NCBI GenBank assembly: GCA_027531395.1 | Contig: JAPZRO010000007.1 | Span: forward strand, 152,408-216,407 | Reading direction: 5' to 3' | DNA: 64,000 bases | Origin: Porphyrobacter sp. | GTDB lineage: Bacteria > Pseudomonadota > Alphaproteobacteria > Sphingomonadales > Sphingomonadaceae | Shown here: piece by piece, positions 17,601-24,441 of the stretch | Numbering within the stretch: the stretch's first letter is position 1 | How the letters are laid out: the number at the start of each line of letters is the position of its first letter | Translations under genes and position numbers: made by a program | The notes under the pieces: model-generated | What the model was told of the DNA's origin: nothing | Seen by the model: the letters and a program-made list of their open reading frames with translations, nothing else | The model's database searches: none

Positions 17601-19597
17601 GCCGCGCGATCACCGAGGAAGCGGTCAAGCGCGCCGGCCGCCTGCAATTCCAGCAGATAGGCCTGCAGCAGCGCGATATCGGTGCCGGTGAATTCGGACG
17701 GCAAGCGACCGCTCGACAGGAAGGCGAAATAGGCATCGAGCTGGACGGTGTAGCCCGCGAAGATATTGGCCGGGAGCCCGCCGAAGCCGTCGAAAGTGCC
17801 GCCGGCCGCAACGAAGGCGGCGAACTGCGCGAAGAACGCCGCGCGATCACCGAGGAAGCGGTCAAGCGCACCCGCTGCCTGCAATTCCAGCAGATAGGTC
17901 TGGAGCAGCGCGATATCGGTACCGGTAAACTCGGACGGCAGGCGACCGGTCGCGAGGAAGGCGAAATAGGCGTCGAGCTGGACGGTGTAGCCGGCAAAGA
18001 TATTCGCGGGCAGCCCGGCGAAGGCGTCGATCTGGCCTCCGGCGCGCAGGAAGGCGAGGTATTCGGCGAAGAACGCGGCGCGCTGGCCCAGCACGGTATT
18101 GAGCAGGCCGGTGTTCGACAGCGTCTCGAGATAGGCGCGCAAGGTCGCCTGATCGAGCGCGGTGTAGGTGCTCGGCAGGCGGCCGCTGGCGAGGAAGGCG
18201 AAATAGTCGCCCAGCGCGGTCTGGTACTGCGCCGCGAAGGCCAGCCCGCCATTGGCGAGAAAGGCTTCGACCAGCGCGCGGTCGGTCGCGCTGAGCTGCA
18301 CCACCAGCCCGCTGTCGCGCAGGAAGGCGATGGTCTGCGCCAGCACCGACTGGCTCGCCCCGGTGAAGGCCGCCGGATCGCCGCCGCCGCGCACGAAGGT
18401 GAAATAGGCGATGGTGAGATCGGTGAAGGAGCGCGCGAAGGCATCGCGGTTGCCGCCGCTGGCGAGGAAGTTCAGATAGGCCTCGGCCAGCACGCGGTCG
18501 CGCGCGGCGAGGTTTGTGAGCGCTCCCGTGCGCCGGATATAGGCGAGGTAGGCCTCGACATCGCCCGGGCTCGCCGAGGCAAAGCCGCTCGGCAGGCCGC
18601 CCGCACGGATCAGATCGAGGTAGTTGACGACGAAGCCGCTATAGGTGGTGAGGAAGCTGTTGCCCGAACCGCCCCCCGCCAGAAAGCGCAGATAGGCGCG
18701 GATGATGTCGGCCTGCGCCTGCGGGAACGGGGTGCCGCCATAGGCCCCTTCGAGCTGCGCGGCGGCTGCCACCAGCAGCGTGAAATCGCCGCTCGGGAAG
18801 GTGTCGAGCGACGGATTGCCAACCACCGCCTCGATCCGGCGCGCTGCGGCGATGATGTCGCTCGATGCGCCGGCAGCGGCGAGCTGGTCGCCGAAACCCA
18901 CCGGAATGCCGTTGACCGCGGCCGCGACCGGACTGGCATCGCCGCCGATCGGCACGACGGTATTGTCGCTGGCGACCGGGGTAACGCTGGCCGGCGCAAC
19001 GCTGGCTGGCTGCGCCCGCCGCGACAGGCGGGGATCGTTGCGATCGCCGCCGCCGCCCTCGACCGGCTGCACCTGCGCTTCGTTGGCGATGACGCGCTTC
19101 GCCCCGCTCTCGCCGCGCGCGCGCCACATCTCGCCCGCCTTGAAGCTCTCCAGCTTGCCCGGCCGCCCGATCCGCACCGCACCGGTCAGCGCATGGCCGC
19201 TTGCCTCGCCATTGGCACGGACAACGAAATTGCCCGCCGATCCGGCACCTGCCACCCGGCCTTCGAGGCCCTCGGGCATCCGCACCACCACTTCGCCCGC
19301 CCCGCCTGAGGTGACCGTGATCGAGCCTTCGTAAAGGTCGATCGAGCCGTCGGCGTTGAGGCGATATTTCGCGGCATCCACTATCGAGACCGTGCCCCCG
19401 CCGGTCAGCGCGATCTGCGTGAGGCCCGTGCGCTGGACAACCGGCTGGCCGGTCTCGGGCCGCGCCTCGCTGGTGGTGAACAGCAGCTGGTTGGCCGCCA
19501 GCGGCGCGCTGAGCGCGAGGCCAGAAGCACCCACCAGCAACAGGCGGGCCGAGCGCACGAGGGTCTTCGAAGGCGAGATGGTCAGAATGGCAGTCAT
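14666..19597 (-). CDS. giant exported repeat protein with duplicated C-terminal beta-rich domains, putative secreted cargo
   Basis: The 1643-residue product has a Sec signal peptide (cleaved about residue 35) and no lipobox. Residues about 45-170 are beta-rich and FecR-like (TQIALTGGGTVSIVDAAKYR, LYEGSITVTSGG). Residues about 290-1000 are helical repeats of about 79 residues with a consensus AYFAFLASGRLPSEF then LQAYLLELQAAGAL; three are nearly identical. A poly-Gly linker near 1003 leads to two homologous domains (about 1030-1285 and 1300-1545), each with RWTNGT or RFAGGT, a FNxNQGL- or YAANDGL-like turn, SxAPGxFD and YxxRTG-type strands. They recall the C-terminal barrel of TbpB-like proteins. 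GGGGAGG precedes the ATG, and the SLAM-like gene ends 21 bases upstream, so the pair forms an operon. I infer a SLAM-dependent surface or secreted protein. Confidence 0.75.
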   Translation of the reverse strand: MTAILTISPSKTLVRSARLLLVGASGLALSAPLAANQLLFTTSEARPETGQPVVQRTGLTQIALTGGGTVSIVDAAKYRLNADGSIDLYEGSITVTSGGAGEVVVRMPEGLEGRVAGAGSAGNFVVRANGEASGHALTGAVRIGRPGKLESFKAGEMWRARGESGAKRVIANEAQVQPVEGGGGDRNDPRLSRRAQPASVAPASVTPVASDNTVVPIGGDASPVAAAVNGIPVGFGDQLAAAGASSDIIAAARRIEAVVGNPSLDTFPSGDFTLLVAAAAQLEGAYGGTPFPQAQADIIRAYLRFLAGGGSGNSFLTTYSGFVVNYLDLIRAGGLPSGFASASPGDVEAYLAYIRRTGALTNLAARDRVLAEAYLNFLASGGNRDAFARSFTDLTIAYFTFVRGGGDPAAFTGASQSVLAQTIAFLRDSGLVVQLSATDRALVEAFLANGGLAFAAQYQTALGDYFAFLASGRLPSTYTALDQATLRAYLETLSNTGLLNTVLGQRAAFFAEYLAFLRAGGQIDAFAGLPANIFAGYTVQLDAYFAFLATGRLPSEFTGTDIALLQTYLLELQAAGALDRFLGDRAAFFAQFAAFVAAGGTFDGFGGLPANIFAGYTVQLDAYFAFLSSGRLPSEFTGTDIALLQAYLLELQAAGALDRFLGDRAAFFAQFAAFVAAGGTFDGFAGLPANIFAGYTVQLEAYFAFLASGRLPSEFSGTDLAVLQAYLLELQAAGALERFLGDRAAFFAAFAAFVAQGGSFDAFAGLPANVFAGYAVDLRAFFVFLEAGGVPSAYTLLTPEQIRAYIAALEAAGATGSFLGDLAAFYREYAVYLAGGGNPDLFGGLPVPPDFPAFAAALNAYAAFLQGGGLPSNYTAEDLARLRSFIDALNRSGQLASLLGANADLLTRYFAFIAGGGSPDGFVGLPVYVQYIAALNAYYAFLQGGGLPSGYGELDAATIQAYLAALAALQGGLAGIEGLDPFFVDYFIFIAGGGNPDLFAGLPGNGGGGGGGGNPGDPPVPPVLTGYAGGFNAVAPRINIILGGQLNGGAFVGSESGFGASAYTLDADGGLRSYTRDPGGQVRNRGAAQQTDIFGNADAVIGRWTNGTISIPNTFTFNANQGLHYILTRPVGPNFVPTLTGRVDYYLIAATRPTIANGSVAPGVFDAGLAIALGSDYRLAMEGSITMPTGSNPYVFRFATRGGLADPSQSESAIGINSNGGFFALIPGSDNAGNCTANPSACTLGVFANFAGDQDTIALTYDARTGVTATGIVGAAIFEAGPTRNFGGNGGGTSTGRLTRYLGGFPANTGRAFAVDNGNSQPGNQPAVVGSNGALETAGDLRAGTAPAVEVAGDERAVLGRFAGGTATFRNGTNTYAANDGLPYVVMAPMVGSLPTSGQIDYRVYAATNPVFNNGESAPGTFDGSLSIRFGSQLQYRTNGTIVMPEAGGNVTYTFASTGFDQGEFRSVINAGPGPNDLFLPANVTGNGRGCAGSGCTMSFYGGFGGQNPQERLGLVYQIFPGTFSLPRIQGSVIYAPVGTTVPAAATTTSTAGMAMPRAGVPVPATASAPSLPANWSRWSGGAPAGGRLSGNGETLSGIGMVPPGLVISEGSPAAADRAAVIRQAEQLMGGMITFSGAPREQR
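17294..18004 (-). repeat. three near-identical 237-bp tandem repeats in the giant gene
   Basis: Units begin at 18004, 17767 and 17530 on the minus strand (79 codons each), with a fourth, diverged unit from 17293. Each starts with the residues NIFAGYTVQL or NIFAGYTVQLE-like. The DNA differs at only scattered positions, implying recent duplication or gene conversion. More divergent versions of the same unit extend to about 18620 and 16600. Confidence 0.9.
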
Positions 19598-19618
19598 GTG
19601 ATGGCCTCCCCGATGGGA

Positions 19619-20983
19619 TCAGAATTCGAAGCGCGCGCCGACCGAGACGGTCCAGCGCTCGAAGTCGAACAGGGCGATGTTGCTCCAGTTGCGCGAATAG
19701 GTCGCAGTCGGCTGGAGGAAGAGCCGGTCGGTGATCGCGATCTTCAGCCCTGTGGTGAGATCGAGCCGTTCGTCCTCGCGTTTGGCGAGGAACAGCGCAT
19801 CGGGCGCATCGTGACGCCGCAGGTCGAAGGCGAGCCCGCCTACAATCGCGACGGTCTTGGCCAGCGGCACCTCGGCGCCGATATTGGCCCCGACGAAATC
19901 GAACGACAGGTGATCGCCGGGCTGGCGCAGCGTTTCCTCGGTCCCGGCGTTGATGTTGGCCGCGAAGATCTTGCCGACGAAGCCCACGCCGAGCGAGAAG
20001 CGGTCGGCATCGCGCAGGGGTTCGCCGTCGAATTCGAGCCGGTTCCACTGGCCCGACACGGTCAGCGCTTTCCCGCCCTTGAGCGGCTTGGTGTATTGCG
20101 TGGTCAGCCCCCAGGAGGTGCGGAAGCCCGCATCGTCGAGCCAGAACTTCTGCACCTGCCCCGACAGCGAGATCACGTCCTGATTGGCGAAGCTGTGGGC
20201 ATAGCCTGCGGTCGCGGTGAGCGCGGCCTGATCGAACATCGAGGTGTCGAGATTATCGCGCCAGTTGCCCAGCAGCGAGGCGAACAGCCGGTCCTGCCGG
20301 CCGATCGCGGTGACCCCGGAAATGCCCGCGGTGATGTCGTAGAACTCGTCCGACTGCGCCACTGCGCCTGCGCCAAGCTGGCCCGGGCCGAGGAAACTGA
20401 ACAGCGGGATGACGATCGAGTTCTGCTCGGTCGCGGTGTTGATGTTGCTGTCATGGCCGACGCGGGCATCGACAAAGCCGCTGATGTCCGAGCCGCCGCC
20501 TTTGATCTGCTGGTCGAACTGGCGCACGAAGCCGGTGAAGCGCTGACGCACCGGATCGGGCAGGCTGGGATCATCGACCACCGTGGCGAACTGTTCGCGC
20601 GCGGTGTCGATATCGCCGGCCAACGCATAGGCTCGGGCAAGCTCGGCGCGGGCGGCGGCGTTATCGGGCTGGACCGCGAGCACGCGCTGGAAGGCAATGA
20701 TCGCCTCGCCGAAGCGCCCGGAATCGATCGCCGCGATGCCGAGCGCATAGTCGAAGGCGGGATCGCCGGCGCGCTGGCCGATCTGGCCCGAGAGCGCGCG
20801 ATAATCGGCCTCGGCCTTCTCGCGCGCAGCCTTGGCGGCGGCGGGATCGGGCTCGGCGGGCTCCTGCGCCAGCACCGGCTCGGCGATGGCTGTCGTCGCG
20901 ATGATCGAGGTCGCCCCGAGCATCGCTGCACGCAGGCCGAATGCGGAAATCCGTTTCACAGTATGCCAGCCCCCAAGTTCCAT
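19619..20983 (-). CDS. TPR plus beta-barrel outer-membrane protein, SLAM-like (type XI secretion candidate)
   Basis: The product (454 residues from ATG 20983; a GTG at 20959 is an equally plausible start) has a signal peptide ending EPVLAQ and two TPR units at about 75-145 (ALGIAAIDSGRFGEAIIAFQ, ARAELARAYALAGDIDTARE). A barrel of about 280 residues follows, with alternating aromatic strands and the terminal sequence VGARFEF. This TPR-then-barrel layout is that of surface lipoprotein assembly modulators (SLAM, DUF560), which move TbpB-like and haemophilin-like cargo across the outer membrane. The barrel opens with SGFVDARVGHDSNINTATE, typical of the family. The giant repeat protein with TbpB-like C-terminal domains is encoded 21 bases downstream. 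A palindromic element lies 55-82 bases upstream. Confidence 0.8.
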   Translation of the reverse strand: MELGGWHTVKRISAFGLRAAMLGATSIIATTAIAEPVLAQEPAEPDPAAAKAAREKAEADYRALSGQIGQRAGDPAFDYALGIAAIDSGRFGEAIIAFQRVLAVQPDNAAARAELARAYALAGDIDTAREQFATVVDDPSLPDPVRQRFTGFVRQFDQQIKGGGSDISGFVDARVGHDSNINTATEQNSIVIPLFSFLGPGQLGAGAVAQSDEFYDITAGISGVTAIGRQDRLFASLLGNWRDNLDTSMFDQAALTATAGYAHSFANQDVISLSGQVQKFWLDDAGFRTSWGLTTQYTKPLKGGKALTVSGQWNRLEFDGEPLRDADRFSLGVGFVGKIFAANINAGTEETLRQPGDHLSFDFVGANIGAEVPLAKTVAIVGGLAFDLRRHDAPDALFLAKREDERLDLTTGLKIAITDRLFLQPTATYSRNWSNIALFDFERWTVSVGARFEF

Positions 20984-21037
20984 GTGAGTGGGCAGCAGCA
21001 ATGGCGCAGACGGCGGCGCGGCCCCACTGACAAGCAA

Positions 21038-21065
21038 TGTCAGGGGCATGACAAATGCCGTTAGG
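21038..21065 (-). promoter_or_regulatory. palindromic operator element, copy 2
   Basis: TGTCAGGGGCATGACA (21038-21053) plus a GCCGTTAGG tail matches the block at 14633-14660 at 24 of 28 bases. Here it overlaps a second inverted repeat, CTGACA-AGCAA-TGTCAG (21027-21043), giving three TGTCA/TGACA half-sites in a row. It lies just upstream of the SLAM-like gene. Confidence 0.6.
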
Positions 21066-21073
21066 GGGGTGTT

Positions 21074-21649
21074 TCAGCCCCGGCGCTTGAGGATCAGGTA
21101 GAGCGCGCCCTCGCCGCCGTGGCGGATATGCGCCTTGCGCACTGCGGCGATGGCCCCCGAATGGCGGCTGGCGGCGAGCCAGTCGAGCAGCTTGGCGCGG
21201 ATCGCCCCGCGCCGCTCCATCCGGTCGGCCGGATCGACCGGCCGCTCGCGCCCGGCGATCACCAGCACCACCCGCGCGTCCATCATCCGCGCCTGATCGA
21301 GCCCGGCCATGATCCGCTCATAGGCGGTATCGAGCGTGTGGCCGTGGAGGTCGAGCGTGAGATCGGGATCGAGCCGCCCGCCCTTCATCCGCCGCTCCCA
21401 GTGCGAATCGAGCGCGCCGGGGATGGCGGGCGGCGGCGGGGGAGCGAGCGGTGTGCGGCGCGGCTTGGGGGCGGGTTTGACCTTGGCGGAGGGAGCCGCC
21501 GCGGTCGTTCCTGCAGCTACCTTCGGTTGCTCACCCTCCCGCTTGACGGGCGGATGGGGCCGCTTCTTGCCGGGCAGCGGTTTGACGCTTGCAGCGAGAT
21601 GCGCCCAAGCGGCCTGCTCGCCAGCGGTCAGCCCGCGCGGCAGCCTCAT
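21074..21649 (-). CDS. Smr/MutS2-type domain protein
   Basis: The 191-residue protein has a basic, Pro/Ala-rich N-terminus (about 30-95) and a C-terminal Smr domain (about 110-190), an endonuclease-like fold found alone or in MutS2. The hallmark LDLHGHTLDTAYERI and the later RHGGEGALYLILKRR segments are present. The ATG at 21649 overlaps the mltA stop by 4 bases, so it is translated with mltA. The order secB / Tim44-like / mltA / Smr is conserved in alphaproteobacteria. The biological substrate of stand-alone Smr proteins in this group is not known to me. Confidence 0.9.
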   Translation of the reverse strand: MRLPRGLTAGEQAAWAHLAASVKPLPGKKRPHPPVKREGEQPKVAAGTTAAAPSAKVKPAPKPRRTPLAPPPPPAIPGALDSHWERRMKGGRLDPDLTLDLHGHTLDTAYERIMAGLDQARMMDARVVLVIAGRERPVDPADRMERRGAIRAKLLDWLAASRHSGAIAAVRKAHIRHGGEGALYLILKRRG

Positions 21650-22875
21650 TGTGCGCTCGCGGAGAGCCGGGAGGCCGCCGCGCGCGGGAGCAGAACCAGT
21701 GCGCGCCCGCGCCCACTCATGCCGCCCGCGATCACCCGCGCATCCTCGCCCGCGCCCCAGAAGGTGTCGAAGCGGTTGGCGCCCTTGATCGCTCCGCCGG
21801 TGTCCTGCGCAATCCACAGGCCAGAAGCCTCGCGCCGGTCAAGTTCGAGCCACACCGGCGCGCCGAGCGGAACGAAGGCCGGATCGGCCGCGACCGAGCT
21901 TTCGCGCCGCACCGGCACGCCGAGCACGCCCAAGGGCCCGTCGCCTTTCAGCTCGGTGAAGAATATCCAGCTCTTGTTGAGCCGCATCAGATCGCGGCCC
22001 GCCTCGGGGTTCTCGCGGATATAGGCCATGATCCCCTGCATCGAGCCGGGATATTGCCCCGGCCCGCTGCCCAACAGGCCGCGTTCGCGCATCACGCCGC
22101 CGATGCCGGTATATTCGCGCCCGTTCTGTCCGGCATAGCCGATGCGGATCACCTCGCCTTCGGGCGTGCGCAGGCGGCCCGATCCCTGGATCTGGAGGAA
22201 GAAGAACTCGACCGGATCGGCAGCGTAAGCGATCACCTGCGCCTTGCCCTCGAGCGCCCCGTCCTCGATCGCCGCACGGTCGTGATAGAGCACAAAGCGA
22301 CCCGCTTCATCGTAGCGCCCGAGCGGCGGGCGGCCGGTGCGTTGGGCTTCGGGCACATCGTCGGGCCAGCCGCGCACCAGATCGGTGGGCGTGGCATAGA
22401 CCGGCACTTCGTATCCCGGGCGGCGGGTGCGGCTGCCGGCGATCTCCGGCTCGAAATAGCCGGTAGCAAAGGCCTTGCCGTCCCCGACCTGCACGGCGGC
22501 GAAGTGCTCGGCGAAGAAGGCACGGGCGCGGGCCTGCGGCCAGCCGCGCGCGGCGGTGCAGGCGGCGCGCCAGTCTTCGGAGCGGGTGAGGCCGCTCGCA
22601 TCCTCGCGGGCGAGCAGCTTGGGGCAGGATTCGACAAAGCTCGCCAGCGCGCTCGCAGCGTCGGCCTCGCCCAGCGGCAGCGCGGCGAGCGAGGGGCCGA
22701 GCGCGATGCCGGCCAGCGCCGCATTGGCGGCGACCGGTGCAGCCGGAGTGGCGACAGCCGGGGGAAGCGGAGCGGCAGGCGCGGTGACGGTGGGCGGGGG
22801 AAGGCTGCCTTCAGGGATGATCCGCCCGCATCCCGCCAGCAGTACCAGCATCGCGAGCGCCAGAACCGGCCGCAT
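21646..22875 (-). CDS. mltA: membrane-bound lytic murein transglycosylase A
   Basis: MltA cleaves the glycan strands of peptidoglycan to form 1,6-anhydromuramic ends. The 409-residue lipoprotein has lipobox LLAGC, a Pro/Ala linker, an MltA double-psi barrel domain (GYFEPEIAGSRTRRPGYEVPVY) and a C-terminal 3D domain with the acidic catalytic region (WIAQDTGGAIKGANRFDTFWG). I chose the ATG at 22875, preceded by GGAG, because it places the signal peptide at the N-terminus; an upstream ATG at 22926 would overlap the Tim44-like gene by 4 bases. It is cotranscribed with the Tim44-like and Smr genes. Confidence 0.93.
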   Translation of the reverse strand: MRPVLALAMLVLLAGCGRIIPEGSLPPPTVTAPAAPLPPAVATPAAPVAANAALAGIALGPSLAALPLGEADAASALASFVESCPKLLAREDASGLTRSEDWRAACTAARGWPQARARAFFAEHFAAVQVGDGKAFATGYFEPEIAGSRTRRPGYEVPVYATPTDLVRGWPDDVPEAQRTGRPPLGRYDEAGRFVLYHDRAAIEDGALEGKAQVIAYAADPVEFFFLQIQGSGRLRTPEGEVIRIGYAGQNGREYTGIGGVMRERGLLGSGPGQYPGSMQGIMAYIRENPEAGRDLMRLNKSWIFFTELKGDGPLGVLGVPVRRESSVAADPAFVPLGAPVWLELDRREASGLWIAQDTGGAIKGANRFDTFWGAGEDARVIAGGMSGRGRALVLLPRAAASRLSASAQ

Positions 22876-22922
22876 TATGCGCTCCTTCGGCGATACGCGG
22901 GGCATCATGCCCCGCGCGGGGT

Positions 22923-23576
22923 TCATCCCTCGTCGGTCTCGTCGAGCAGCCAGTTGGGATCGCGCGCGGAAGTGTTGCGCGAGAAGGTCCAGACATCGCG
23001 GCTCTCGATCGCATCGTCGAGCGACCCTGCGATGACATTGCCGTCCTTGTCGCGAGTGACAGCGGCGATATCGGCCACGAACAGCACCGCGATGCGGGCC
23101 ATGCGCCCGTCGAGCGAGGCCGAGTGGATGCGGGTTTCCTCGATCCGGATCAGCGTGTTGTCGAGCGTTTCGCCCGCAGCCTCGCGCGCGTCGAGCGCCG
23201 CAATGAAGCCGGCATAGACATCATCGTCGCACAGCTCGCGCAGGGTTTCGCGGTCACCCTTCCAGAAGGCTTCGAGCACCATGCGGTAAGCACCGCGCGC
23301 ACCTTCGAGGAACTGGGCGATGTTGAACCGGCTGTCGGCGGCGGCAATCTCGCGGATGCCGCGTTCGACCGCAGGCATCACCCCTTCAAGCTCCACCGGA
23401 CGCGCCGGGGCGACCGGGGCCGCGGGAACCGGGCGCGCGATGCCGGCAGGCTTGTCGTCCGAATCGAAGCGCTGCGGCACCGACTCTTCCTCGTGCTCCG
23501 CCCGGCGACCGAGCACCGAATAGAGCCGCAGGCCCAGAAAGGCGGCGACCATGGCGAGGAGAACGATTTCAAGCAC
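22923..23576 (-). CDS. Tim44/TimA family putative adaptor protein
   Basis: The 217-residue protein has an N-terminal membrane segment (residues 2-20, LEIVLLAMVAAFLGLRLYSVLG), a charged and Pro-rich linker (about 25-75) and a Tim44-like domain (about 85-217) with the AYRMVLEAFWKGDRETL segment and the RDVWTFSR strand. In mitochondria, Tim44 couples the inner-membrane translocon to Hsp70; the bacterial role is less clear. It is the first gene of the minus-strand Tim44-mltA-Smr unit and is divergent from secB across a 296-base gap that must hold both promoters. Confidence 0.9.
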   Translation of the reverse strand: MLEIVLLAMVAAFLGLRLYSVLGRRAEHEEESVPQRFDSDDKPAGIARPVPAAPVAPARPVELEGVMPAVERGIREIAAADSRFNIAQFLEGARGAYRMVLEAFWKGDRETLRELCDDDVYAGFIAALDAREAAGETLDNTLIRIEETRIHSASLDGRMARIAVLFVADIAAVTRDKDGNVIAGSLDDAIESRDVWTFSRNTSARDPNWLLDETDEG

Positions 23577-23872
23577 TGGACATTTCCGATCGTCGAACGG
23601 GCGAACACCGGCCGCGGGCGGCAGGCAATCGCCGGAGAGATACTACCCTGCCTTAAATAGGCACGCATTACAATTCGCCAACGCCCGATAGGTTGCCCTA
23701 CGGGACGAATCTTCGGCTGCGAGCGCTCAGCTACGGACGCGAGGAGGCAATGGTTGCGCCCCGCTGTTGCGGGCAGCGGCTGTGCCTGCTAGGCGCGCGC
23801 GGCGGCTCCGGGCTCGCTCGCATGATGCGTCCGGCGCAATTCCTGTTACCCGATGTGAAAGACAACCGATCC

Positions 23873-24412
23873 ATGGCCGACGAAGAAGGCGTGCTCACCA
23901 ATCTCGACAACACCGGCGGGGCCCAGCCCAATGGCGCCGACACCCAGCCTGCGATCGGCCTGCTGACGCAGTATGTGAAGGACCTTTCGGTCGAGAACCC
24001 CAACGCCCCCGACGTGTTCCAGTGGCCCGAGCCGCCGGCGATCGACATCCAGTTCAACATCGGCGCCGAAACCGTCAGCAGCGACGTCCACGAAGTGATG
24101 CTCAAGATGACCATCACCGCGGCCTCGCAGCGCGGCAAGGCCTATATCGTCGATCTGGCCTATTGCGGCCTCGTGGGGATGCGCAACGTGCCCGAGGAAC
24201 AGGCCCATGCCTTCCTCTATGCCGAAGCGCCGCGCCTGCTGTTCCCCTTCGCCCGCCGCGTGGTGGCCGATGCCGTGCGCGATGCCGGCTTCCCGCCGCT
24301 GATGCTCGATCCGATCGACTTCAACGGGCTCTACATCCAGCGCCTGCAGGCACGCCGCGCCGAAGAAGCCGCCGGCGGGGAACCGATCGCGCCGGTCACC
24401 GGCAACGCCTGA
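23873..24412 (+). CDS. secB: protein-export chaperone SecB
   Basis: SecB holds precursor proteins unfolded and passes them to SecA. The 179-residue product has the SecB core at about 28-160, with QYVKDLSVENPNAPD, the DVHEVMLKMTITA strand, YCGLVGMRNVP, and LFPFARRVVADAVRDAGFPPLML, followed by an acidic C-terminal tail. The length fits alphaproteobacterial SecB (about 160-180). An upstream in-frame extension lacks family similarity, so the start is at MADEEG. SecB fits a genome whose neighbours include several large exported proteins. Confidence 0.95.
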   Translation: MADEEGVLTNLDNTGGAQPNGADTQPAIGLLTQYVKDLSVENPNAPDVFQWPEPPAIDIQFNIGAETVSSDVHEVMLKMTITAASQRGKAYIVDLAYCGLVGMRNVPEEQAHAFLYAEAPRLLFPFARRVVADAVRDAGFPPLMLDPIDFNGLYIQRLQARRAEEAAGGEPIAPVTGNA

Positions 24413-24441
24413 TCCACGCCGATTAGCGGGCACAGAAGGCG

